Shown here: in pieces, positions 1 to 8,944 of the stretch | Layout: every line of letters starts with the position of its first letter | Position numbering within the stretch: position 1 is the first letter of the stretch | From: Apostichopus japonicus | Lineage: Eukaryota > Echinodermata > Holothuroidea > Aspidochirotida > Stichopodidae | Direction: 5' to 3' | Assembly (NCBI RefSeq): GCF_037975245.1 | Contig: NC_092565.1 | Coordinates: 19,876,999 to 19,940,998 of the forward strand | DNA length: 64,000 nucleotides | Made by a program: the position numbers and the translations under genes | The notes under the pieces: generated by a model | The model's input: only the letters and a program-made list of their open reading frames with translations | Told to the model about the DNA's origin: nothing | The model's database searches: none

Positions 1-2396
1 TTTAAGTGCTCTACACAAGTAAAAGAAAAAAAAAAGTAAATAAAAGATAATCAATTTCAAAATCAAAAATGGTCTGGGTGAGATGTACAATTTTTTGCTT
101 ATCTGTCTTTTTTCCCCTCTTTCCCAATGAAAATTGCAAGTCGCCTGCCACAAATTTGTATTCTGTAGTAAGCCTTGTATTTACAAATTGTGTAAGCAAT
201 AAACGTGGGAGTGGGCCGGCGCCTATGAACAGTGTGTATACACAGGGGACGGATAAAGAACCTAGGCCCTAGTCTAGGCCTACGCATACATGAAAACCTT
301 ACTACGTTATCAAGCATGCACAGTATCATTACATTACAGCCTGTCTCCGCATTGGACCTAGCTTAATATGAAAATTGTAGCGAAACTGATGTAGGGCACT
401 TGCACACACGCAATCATCATGAACCGGGAGAAATGTTTTCCGATTCTTACTCAGTAACTCACCAACGGATTTTGTTCGGGGTTTCTTTATTATTTGTTTT
501 CCTCCTCTTACAACAGTTCGTTGCTCCTGTGATCCTTGGACGTATCTAAATCGTTTTCCGAAGAAACAGCGAGTACGACAAAATATGACTTTGTTTGTAC
601 TCGGCAGTAACTAGTACTTTGCGAGTACCCATTTCAGGTCACGTGACATATGTAAACAAACGAAACCGATTTTGTCTATTTGGGAAATGTTTGTTGTATG
701 AACTACAGAATAGAGTTCGTACCCTTGTAAAGAACTTCGCTCCAAGATTTGATACCGTTGCAAAAAGAACAAGAGGACTTTGAATTAAGCTACCTGCATT
801 GATGGAATTAGCAACCAATGTTGAAACTTGTCATGACTAATGTGAAATAAATCTAAAACAACAAGCGACTCAAAAAAAAAGTATTATTGTAGGGATTCCG
901 GGGGGGGGTTGAGAAATTTTGGCCCATTAAGATAAATAGCGACTTCAGTCGAAGGACTTGACAGCACGTAGACACGAAAGCGAATGTTATAGTGTAATGA
1001 CTCGACTGGAATGTATAATGAACTGATTCGTTGCTAAGCAACATACTATTCTATTATGTCACAATTAAATGTTGTTGTAAGCGCCTGAAACTGCGGTATA
1101 TACAGGTAGTGACAGTCACAGCCTTGTAAATAGAACTGGCTGATTTGTCTACAAGTTGATGTGAAAATTAGTGCCAACCCAGTTTGACTTTATAGCTCAG
1201 AGTTGCTTTCAAAGTCCTTTTCATCGCTCTCTGGATATTTGCAGGAAATTGTTCTGGGCTGTGTTTAGTGTGTTGTAACAATTGGCTGATCATTTGACCA
1301 GGCACCTGTTGATAATGCACTGTGGTATGTAAAGCTGTATGAGATAATTTGTATCAGCTTATTCTCTAATTACAAAATACAAAAGTACCAGCTTCCCTTC
1401 TAAGGTGAAACTTGAAATGGTCAAATGAAGAGCTTGTCAATCACACCACTTGAACAAGTAAATGGTCATGATGCAAATGTCAAGTCCTGTGCTTTGAGAC
1501 TGTAGTCTGTATTGGAGAAGAAATCCAATAGTATCACCAACCAGCTTTTACTTCCAGCGACTAAACATCATCTAGTTCACAACTGGCAATAAAATCATGA
1601 AATTTGAGTAGAAAACATTCTAAATTACTCAATGTCTGATTTAATTCATTAATTATTTGCTAATTAAATCTGTTAGAGGAAGGAAATATGAATTTATGTA
1701 TGACTCATTAATTACATACATGTATGTCTTGGACATTTCTTAATTAAGTATGCAGTGAATATTCAAGTCTGATTTATGGCATCGCTCAGTGTTGTACAAG
1801 TTTTATGGTCAGTTGCGTATATAAAATGGACGAATGTGTCTGGAGAGTTCCACAAGGAAGGGGAACCAGTCTGTTACAGTCTCATATTGGTTGCACCTTT
1901 AGAACAGTTTTGTCGTAACTTAAAATGCATTTGCGTGAAAACCTACAAGAGAAAACAAATTTGAGCCCCACAGGTATATTGTTATAGACTACCTAAATAC
2001 TTATTATAAAAAAATTGCTAATTTTATGCAATAATTAATGTCCAGTCTTTTGATGGTTCTATAGGAATTAAGAGGACACCGGAAATTTGACAAAGATGGA
2101 CTTTAACCTTGGTGTTGGCCAGGAATCCCCATTTGGTATATATATTCCCCCTCCCCCTTCCTCTCCCAAATGAAATTTATTAAATTACTTATTTAGATTG
2201 GTGGAAAATGCAGATTTGAAGGTCATCATTATTGCTAGAAAGATGCTAGAAAGTCCAATAATGGTCAGTCATTCACAGGTTTCATTATATATGCATTTTA
2301 TCGCAGCTTCCGAAACGTTATCAGAATTGTCTCATGTTTGATCATTTTTAAACTTTGAACTTTTTGGCTGTACAATGGGAGTTGGTTCTATGAGAA
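1..2396. other. Non-coding flank left of DIRS copy 1
   Basis: No exon or conserved ORF can be supported. The stretch is AT-rich and contains a short G run near 901, AT-rich palindromic segments at 1620-1750, and a possible regulatory cluster at 638-658. A segment at about 2070-2110 resembles the sequence just right of DIRS copy 1 (about 8945-8990), both containing a variant of aatttgacaaa-atgga, so an older dispersed repeat may flank the element. Confidence 0.6.
638..658 (+). promoter_or_regulatory. Candidate E-box palindrome next to a forkhead-type site
   Basis: A perfect 10-bp palindrome GTCACGTGAC (638-647) matches the extended CACGTG E-box bound by bHLH-zip factors of the USF/MITF/TFE type. 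GTAAACA, the core forkhead motif, follows at 652-658. The motif match is what I see. Any promoter role is inference, because no transcript start or neighbouring first exon is identified. Confidence 0.3.
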
Positions 2397-2547
2397 TATT
2401 TACTTCGCTCCTCGCTTACCTGTCTCCTCACAACCTTAGCACCTCATTCTACCGTGCCTATAAAGTCCTGGTAAATAAATAACACTGTGCGCCCTCTATG
2501 ACCGGACCCCCCTTCCGGTCCCTCCTCCTTTTTCATTCTACCATTCC
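2397..2547 (+). repeat. Left inverted terminal repeat of DIRS copy 1
   Basis: It pairs with 8771-8944 as an inverted repeat from tgtctcctcacaacc inward past cgccctctatgaccgg. The outermost bases, TATTTACTTCGCTCCTCGC, are not present in the right terminal repeat, which has its own longer outer extension. Both outer ends are found complemented in the internal region at 8211-8309. Confidence 0.92.
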
Positions 2548-3128
2548 AAGTGCCTACACGCATATTTTTCTTGTGGATAGTTTCCTTGGAAAATTGTCTT
2601 GGTTTTCTTCGACGATCGCCGGAAGTTTTTTAGCTTCGGATCTTTAGAAGTTTGACAGTCCTTTCCTGACCGATAAGTATCCTTTTTATCAAAAAGGGAG
2701 GGTTTTGGGGACTGTTTTCGTAGTGCGTTTCCTCCTCGGGTTGGTTTGCGGCGGGGTTAGCAGTTCCGCGAAACTGCCTAGGTTCCCGCCCTATTCCTCC
2801 CCACGCTATAGCGTGTTGTTGTTTTTGTGTTTTCTTAGCTTGTTTACTAGCTTTCTTCCCCCCAATTAGTTTCTCTCGTCCCCCTTTTGGGGATTCATAT
2901 TGCTCACATATTCACTCTTTTTCGTATGTATTTCTCGCTCTCTCATTTTTGTTTCAGCTTGCATTTTCATGTTAGGCCACCCCGTAGCGTTACCTTGTTT
3001 ACCGTTGCTAGGTTACGCTACGCTCCACCTAAGCCTAATTCCCTCCCTAGTTCTCCCCTCTTACGTTAAGCTTCTATTGTTGTTCATTTATCACTAAGAA
3101 GTAATCTTCCTTAATCCGGTTATTCAGC
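2548..3128 (+). other. DIRS copy 1 leader between terminal repeat and gag
   Basis: Non-coding leader with features retained in copy 2: a hairpin around ccgcga (stem cagtt/aactg near 2760-2780) and a second stem in which cgtagcgt (2993-3000) pairs with acgctacg (3015-3022). It is pyrimidine-rich. The short ATG-initiated frames here (from 2887 and 2900) are not preserved in copy 2 and are probably not coding. Confidence 0.6.
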
Positions 3129-5249
3129 ATGTCACGCAATCCATTGAAGTGCATCAACTGCTCTATGTTTCGCCCAGGCAGAGCCTGGGACGAACACGAC
3201 CTTTGTCCAAAATGCAGATCCTGCACTCGACGAGACCCCTGCCTGGTGTGTATTAAGTTTACACCAGCTCAGTGGCAGGACATCGACCTGTGGCTTGAGG
3301 GCTTACGTAGCAAGCTCCAGGGAAGGCTGGACTCGATCCCGAGCGCAATCGGGGCGCCGGAGGTTCCAGGAATAACGGGAGATAGAGAGGAGGAGGGAGT
3401 AGTAGAGAGAGAGGTGGAGGAGAGTGGCCAGGAGAGGGCCGAAGGAGAGAAAGAGGTAGAGAGAGAGGAAAGAGAAAGAGAAAGAATTCCCCTAACGGCC
3501 CCGGCTACGTCCGGATCAGTTACGGCCAGAGGGAAGGGCAGGAGCAAAGGCAAGGCTCCTGCCAGGAAAAGACCTCCAAAGCAGAGGCACAGCTCGGCCG
3601 GGCTGGAGACTCCGTCTCAGTCCGGGCCGCAGCTAAACAGACCCACAGAGCGCGGCCCCCCGGCCGTGGGAGGCTCGGGTCCTAAAGAGAGAGCAACCGA
3701 GGGGACGCGGAGACGGAGCCGGTCCCGTTCCAGGGAGCCGGACAGGGAGCCGGAGAGGCGGGTTCCGACGGAGATCCCGGCCCGAGAAAGTAGGGAGAGA
3801 GAGTCCTCCCGCCGACCCAGAAGGGAGAGATCGGGGTCGCATACAAGATCCCCAAGACGTAGAGAGAGGAAGAGATACTCTCCAATCTCCGACGAGTCCT
3901 CGGACTCTTCCGACGATGGATACAGAAGATCCAAGAGGAGGCGCCGGTCCCCGAGACGGCGTCAGGAAGAGGAACCAGCTTGGCTTTCCAAACTCACCGG
4001 CCTGCTACGGCCCCTGCTGGAGCAAAGGACGTCCACGGTAGCCGACGTGGCACCGGGCCCTACCAGCCCCGTATCGACCATGGCCCCGCAACCGGCCCCG
4101 GACCCGGACGCTCTGGATTGCAGAGCGTCGGTGAATCTTTCCGGCTTGGAGGACGAAGGGGAGCCCATAGATCCAGACCCTCTCGACTACGATCCTATGG
4201 AGGACAGCTTTGGTCACAATTACGAACCGGAGGAAGCACCCGTGACAGGAGGAGCCCTCCCACAGGAGCTAATAACACGGGCGGCAGACATATTCAGACG
4301 ACACCTGGGGTTCGAGGAACCCGAGACGCAACCGCAGAAGGCGGGCCGGGTATCAAAATTGACGGCGACCGGCGAAGCGTCATATAAGCCCAAAACTACC
4401 ATACCAGTAGACGCAACCTGTTATGACAGATTTGAGGCCATTGCCAACAAGACCAAGTGGACGGCCTTCCCGGCCAGGGCAGATAGAGCGGTCAGGGTAC
4501 CTGACGAGGCATGGAAGGATCTATTCAGATGCCCAACCATTCCCCAGGAGGCCAAGGAGAGATTAAAAGCCGAACAAGGGGCCTCATCCACACACGTGTT
4601 CAAGACCCCGGACCAGAGGAAGCTAGAAGAGCTTTTGGTAGAGGTGGACAGGGCAGCCTGTTCGGGCAGGAAGTTCGCATCGGTACTAATGCTATCAGCC
4701 GAAGTCCTTATGCGACACCACCAACAGCTCCCTGAGGACAGCAGCCAAGTATCCAGGGACGAAGCGGGCCAGCTCCTCCTGCTGCTGGGCCCCCTCGTCA
4801 GACTCGCGTACGATCAATTTGCAAGGGTCGCTACCAGGTCCGTTAAGGCCCGTAGACAAAACATCGTCTCCGCCATCCATTGGCCTTCGACGGAGGCGAA
4901 GGACAGAATGCTGGAACTACCAATCCTCGGGGAAGACCTTTTTGCGGGCTGCTTCCAAAAGAAACTCCAGGAAGAGGTAGCCCGAAGGGAGACTCTGGCC
5001 AAATCAGAATTCCGACCCCCACCTACCCAGAGAACCAGACCCTTCCGCCCGAGGGAGAGCAGAGCACCTAGGGGAACGAGAGCAGCACCCGCCAAATCTA
5101 TGAGCAGAGGAGCTCTCAGAGGCCGAAGCCGGGGGGCAGCCTTCCGTCCAACCCGCCCCTGGGCCCCCAGAGGAGGCAGAGGCTCCACGTCGACCAGACG
5201 GGACAGTGACCGCTCCTCCAATCGACCAGCGTTCGCCGCCCAGCCCTAG
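3129..5249 (+). CDS. DIRS gag-like protein (706 aa)
   Basis: An uninterrupted 706-codon ORF starting at ATG 3129, in the position of the first ORF of DIRS elements, presumed to be the nucleic-acid-binding structural protein. Visible parts in order: an N-terminal cysteine cluster (C8, C11, C26, C29, C32, C38, C41) that could bind zinc; a charged Glu/Arg region; an Arg-Ser-rich tract at about 190-275 resembling RS domains of splicing factors; an acidic linker around 320-375; a more globular, partly helical region at about 410-640 that is the best gag-domain candidate; and a basic Arg-Gly-rich tail. It ends at TAG 5247-5249, immediately before the RT region in another frame. The family is clear from context; individual domain functions are inference. 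Confidence 0.8.
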   Translation: MSRNPLKCINCSMFRPGRAWDEHDLCPKCRSCTRRDPCLVCIKFTPAQWQDIDLWLEGLRSKLQGRLDSIPSAIGAPEVPGITGDREEEGVVEREVEESGQERAEGEKEVEREERERERIPLTAPATSGSVTARGKGRSKGKAPARKRPPKQRHSSAGLETPSQSGPQLNRPTERGPPAVGGSGPKERATEGTRRRSRSRSREPDREPERRVPTEIPARESRERESSRRPRRERSGSHTRSPRRRERKRYSPISDESSDSSDDGYRRSKRRRRSPRRRQEEEPAWLSKLTGLLRPLLEQRTSTVADVAPGPTSPVSTMAPQPAPDPDALDCRASVNLSGLEDEGEPIDPDPLDYDPMEDSFGHNYEPEEAPVTGGALPQELITRAADIFRRHLGFEEPETQPQKAGRVSKLTATGEASYKPKTTIPVDATCYDRFEAIANKTKWTAFPARADRAVRVPDEAWKDLFRCPTIPQEAKERLKAEQGASSTHVFKTPDQRKLEELLVEVDRAACSGRKFASVLMLSAEVLMRHHQQLPEDSSQVSRDEAGQLLLLLGPLVRLAYDQFARVATRSVKARRQNIVSAIHWPSTEAKDRMLELPILGEDLFAGCFQKKLQEEVARRETLAKSEFRPPPTQRTRPFRPRESRAPRGTRAAPAKSMSRGALRGRSRGAAFRPTRPWAPRGGRGSTSTRRDSDRSSNRPAFAAQP

Positions 5250-5251
5250 GG

Positions 5252-7316
5252 GTGCCCACCTCACCGCGGCCATTCCGCCGGTGGGGGGGGGGGAGACTAA
5301 CAAACTTCTCCCAGCAATGGGAATTTATTGGCGGGGACAAGTGGGTGTTGGACACAGTCAAACACGGGTACAAAATAGAATTCTCCTCCAGCCCACCTTT
5401 CGGGGGCGGAGGAAGGCAGACACTCACACCCACGGACCCCGTCAAACGCTTAGCCCTAGAAGGGGAAATTCTGGCCCTGCTGGCCAAGCAGGCAATTACA
5501 AGAGTTCCGGAAGAGACGGGACCACTCTTCCGGTCCTCCTTTTTTCTGACCAAAAAAACGGGACGGCACCTGGCGTCCCATTCTAAACCTAAAACCCCTG
5601 AACACAAAACACATCAGACCAAAACACTTCCGTATGGAGACCTTAAACTTAATATTACCCCTACTCAGAAAGGGCATGTGGGCGGCGACCGTAGACTTAC
5701 GGGACGCCTACCTGCACATCTTGATACACAAAGAACACCGACGATTCCTAGCGTTCCGGTACGCAGAACAAGACTACCAGTTCCGGGCGCTCCCATTCGG
5801 CCTAGCCACGGCTCCCAGAACCTTCACGAGAGTCGCGGGAGCAGTAGTCGCCTACCTCAGAAAAAGAGGGGTCACCCTCTACGTATATCTAGACGACTGG
5901 TTGGTAGTAGGGAACAGTCTATCGGAAGCAACCAACAACGTCCACAAAACGCTCCAGACCCTTCAAGAACTGGGCTGGATCGTGAACCAGAAGAAATCAC
6001 GGCTATCACCCTCCCAGACGATCCAGTTCCTCGGGGCCATACTGGACTTCACCACCGGGGTAGCCCGACCCTCAGAAGAAAGAGTCGCGGCAGTCAAGGC
6101 GACCACACAACAGATCTTGGCACACCGGGGGTCACCAACGGGGACATGGCTCCGGGCCCTGGGACTCATGGCCAGCCTCGTCGATATAGTAAGACTGTGC
6201 AGGCTACACATGCGACCTCTGCAACTGCACCTGCTGAGGTCCGCAGACCCTACAGACCCAGACAAAACAACGCTCATCTACAGGTCAGAGGAGGTCACAC
6301 AACACTTTCGATGGTGGCTCGACCCAAACAACTGGAGTTCAGGGGTACCCTTTGCGATACAGCTACCAATGACATCGATAACGACGGACGCGTCACTGTC
6401 CGGATGGGGAGCTCACTGGAGCAATCGCACAGCATGGGGGACGTGGTCCCAAACAGAAACATCTCTCCACATCAACATCCTGGAGATGATGGCGGTCAAA
6501 AGAGCCCTGGAAGCTTTCAACGACCACGTACAGGGAACGATAACCACAATCTTCACCGACAACACGACAGTGGTGGCCTATATCAATCGGCAGGGGGGCA
6601 CCCGCTCAGAGAGACTGTGCCGACTCGCGTGGGAGGTGATAACAGCGGCCGAGGACTCCGGCACGATCCTAAGGGCTTCCCACATCGCAGGCAAGCTCAA
6701 CATGATGGCGGACGCCCTATCCAGGGGGCATATAGACCCCAACGAATGGTCTCTGGAACAGGAGACTTGCGACAGAATCTTTTCGATCTTCGGCAGGCCC
6801 ACGATAGACCTGTTCGCAACACACAAGAACAACAAACTCCAGACCTTCTGTTCCAGACGATTCCACCCCCCGGCCTACCACACGGACGCAATGTCCCTCT
6901 CCTGGGACCACATGGATGCGTACATCTTCCCGCCGCTATGTATGATCGGACAAGTCCTCAGGAAAACTCGGAACTCCAAGGGCAGGTTCACACTAATAGC
7001 CCCGTTCTGGCCTCGCAGACCCTGGTTCGCCGAGATCCCCCAACTCCTCATGGACGTCCCAGTGAGTCTACCGGACAAGCCCCACCTACTGTCCCAGAGA
7101 CAGGGAACTCTCTCCCACCCAGACATCAAGGGGTTACAATTAGTTGCCTGGAGGCTGTCCGGTCTTCCCTACGACAGAGAGGCTTTTCAGAAGCAGCTGC
7201 CGCGATGGCAGCCGACGCTAGAAGGGGAACGACCGCAGCGACTTACGATTCCCGTCTGCGGAAGTTCGACCAATGGTGCCGACCGAGACAGATACTGCTG
7301 CCTGCTGCCTCTGTGA
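5252..7316 (+). CDS. DIRS reverse transcriptase-RNase H, broken by one frame change
   Basis: The RT N-terminus is read in one frame from just after the gag stop to about 5551. The rest is read in another frame, where a 560-codon ATG ORF begins at 5634. The switch falls at a run of seven A (5552-5558); a +1 change is needed, so one extra A in this copy explains it, though programmed shifting cannot be excluded. In the 560-residue part I see RT motif A (DLRDAY, D21), motif B (PFGLATAP, about 54-61), motif C (YLDD, 85-88) and an RNase H domain with D252, E284, D309 and D360, so all catalytic acids are intact. There is no ATG at the N-terminus (GTG at 5252), and a run of G (5281-5292) lies close by, so translation may depend on gag. 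The C-terminal coding overlaps the recombinase. Confidence 0.85.
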
Positions 7317-8218
7317 CACAGATAGCCGAGTTCCTCCTCTCACTCCTCGGAGAAGGGAAACAAGTCTCCACTATCAGGAATTACAGGTCGGCCATCGCTG
7401 CCATCCACCAGGGCTTCCCAGATGGCTCCACACTGAGCAACAACCCGTACATTGCGCAACTCATCAAAGGCATGGCGAATCGTCGCCCACAGATCAGACG
7501 GCTGGCCCCCTCCTGGGGACTCTCAGCAGTGTTACATGCCCTGGCAGGACCACCATACGAACCAATGGCTAACGCCTCCCTGGCTGCCCTCACAAAAAAG
7601 ACACTCTTCCTCGTCGCAGTTGCGTCAGCAAGAAGGAGGAGTTGCCTCCACGCCCTATCCACCAAGCAGAATCACATCAGATTTGAGGGCCACGGGGTGA
7701 GGATGGTTCCAGACCCGTCATTTATTGCAAAGAACCAGACCTTGACCTTCTTGCCAGGAGACATTTTCATCCCGGAAATTAAGACCATGTCATCAGTAGC
7801 CGAGGACAAACGATGGTGTCCAGTCAGGGCACTGAAGTGGTACCTGAACAAGACAGAGAAGTTAAGACAATCAACTTCTCTCTTCATCATACCACGACCA
7901 CCCTACGCAGCGGCCTCCAAAGACACTCTATCCAGGTGGCTAGTAGAGATCATACGCCCGTTCACATCGGGGACCTCCCGACCAAGGGCTCACGACGTCA
8001 GAGGGGTCGCGGCCTCTACAGCCCTATTCGCCGGCATCCCGGTAGAGGACATACTCAAAGCAGCAGCGTGGAAAACTCCAACTACGTTCGTCGCCTGCTA
8101 CTTGACCGACACTTTACACGCCGAAGCGGCATTTGGTAGCGCGGTGATGCGAGGTCCGGTGGGTAACAGGTCCCACCCCTCGGGCCTCCCACCATCGGGC
8201 AGTGCCACTCGGTGCTAA
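7205..8218 (+). CDS. DIRS tyrosine recombinase (integrase)
   Basis: A phage-integrase-type recombinase proposed to insert the circular DNA intermediate. From ATG 7205 it has 337 residues; the frame is open far upstream, so the true start may be earlier (around 7120-7140) and overlap the RT ORF in another frame. The N-terminal SAM-like core-binding part is at about 1-110. Catalytic residues are visible: Arg in SARRRS (143-145), HDVR (H263, R266), Trp in AAWKT (289) and the nucleophile Tyr in VACYL (Y299). The stop codon (8216-8218) lies inside the internal complementary region. The length and full R-H-R-W-Y set suggest a functional enzyme. The upstream half of this open frame (5559 to about 7100) is only the shadow of RT. 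Confidence 0.88.
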   Translation: MAADARRGTTAATYDSRLRKFDQWCRPRQILLPAASVTQIAEFLLSLLGEGKQVSTIRNYRSAIAAIHQGFPDGSTLSNNPYIAQLIKGMANRRPQIRRLAPSWGLSAVLHALAGPPYEPMANASLAALTKKTLFLVAVASARRRSCLHALSTKQNHIRFEGHGVRMVPDPSFIAKNQTLTFLPGDIFIPEIKTMSSVAEDKRWCPVRALKWYLNKTEKLRQSTSLFIIPRPPYAAASKDTLSRWLVEIIRPFTSGTSRPRAHDVRGVAASTALFAGIPVEDILKAAAWKTPTTFVACYLTDTLHAEAAFGSAVMRGPVGNRSHPSGLPPSGSATRC

Positions 8219-8309
8219 GGTTGTGAGGAGACTGGTAAGCGAGGAGCGAAGTAAATATTCCAAAACTTACTGGTTTGGATATTTACGAGTGACGAGCTTA
8301 CCTGTCTCC
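8211..8309 (+). repeat. Internal complementary region of DIRS copy 1
   Basis: The first half (8211 to about 8258) is the reverse complement of the element's left end. The second half (about 8255-8309) is the reverse complement of its right end. The halves meet over a few shared bases (TATT). In the accepted DIRS model this region templates completion of the ends and formation of the closed circle. Its outer parts (ggagac.ggtaagc and gcttacctgtctcc) also form an inverted repeat. Confidence 0.92.
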
Positions 8310-8716
8310 ATTCCCGCCTCCCTCCCCCGAGAGGGTGGTGGGACACAGCCGGACGGAGGAGCGGTCGCTCGACTTGACTCATGACTCCGAGCTTCACACC
8401 AGATAGACAGAACCACCATCCACCAGAGAGCCATCGACTATGTCTATCGGTGAGTGTACCTATGTGTTTCCGTATGCGTTTGCGTACATAGTCTTCCACT
8501 TACGTTCTCACCTAAGTTGATCTAAGAGTAACAAGTGGCGGACCGTAAATCTTTAGGCTCCTTGTTAGTGTAAGGGGTAGTTCCGCCTGCAGGGTTCAGG
8601 AGAGTGTCCCCCCTTCCCGCTGCGCCGGGGAGGGTTACACTCCCCCCTGCTAAGAAGGCGTCAGTGAATTTTTTGTTAGGGGTTCACTTTGGGAAGTTAA
8701 CTCGACGGGGGTCGTT

Positions 8717-8742
8717 GGGGGTGGCCAGACCTTGCCACCCCC
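8717..8742 (+). other. Hairpin near the right end of DIRS copy 1
   Basis: gggggtgg (8717-8724) pairs with ccaccccc (8735-8742). The equivalent place in copy 2 (45439-45466) forms an even longer stem with different loop bases, so the ability to fold is retained although the sequence changed. Confidence 0.5.
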
Positions 8743-8770
8743 ACTCCCGTGTCCGTGAGGCCACTCTTTA

Positions 8771-8944
8771 GGAATGGTCTCATGAGAAAGGAGGAGGGAC
8801 CGGAAGGGGGGTCCGGTCATAGAGGGCGCACAGTGTTATTTATTTACCAGGACTTTATAGGCACGGTAGAATGAGGTGCTAAGGTTGTGAGGAGACAGGT
8901 AAGCTCGTCACTCGTAAATATCCAAACCAGTAAGTTTTGGAATA
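8771..8944 (-). repeat. Right inverted terminal repeat of DIRS copy 1
   Basis: Reverse complement of 2397-2547 over its inner part, plus an outer extension of about 35 bases (gctcgtcactcgtaaatatc and onward to ttttggaata) absent from the left end. The extension is matched in the internal complementary region. Confidence 0.9.

Larger units (their letters stand above)
2397..8944 (+). mobile_element. DIRS-like tyrosine-recombinase retrotransposon, copy 1 (nearly complete)
   Basis: The roughly 6.5 kb element is bounded by inverted terminal repeats (2397-2547 and 8771-8944) and has three large + strand coding regions: gag-like (3129-5249), RT-RNase H (about 5252-7316) and tyrosine recombinase (to 8218). 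An internal complementary region at 8211-8309 is the reverse complement of both outer ends joined together, the hallmark of the DIRS order, which is thought to replicate through a circular intermediate and integrate by tyrosine recombinase without target duplication. No duplication is seen here either. GC content is clearly above the flanks. The only obvious defect is an RT frame break at 5552-5558. Exact termini are uncertain by 1-3 bases because the left and right ends share the overlap TAT/ATA in the internal region. Confidence 0.92.

Noticed and set aside
5252-8218. A single 988-residue protein
   Set aside because: Only its beginning (RT N-terminus) and end (recombinase) resemble real protein; the middle is an out-of-frame reading of RT-RNase H.
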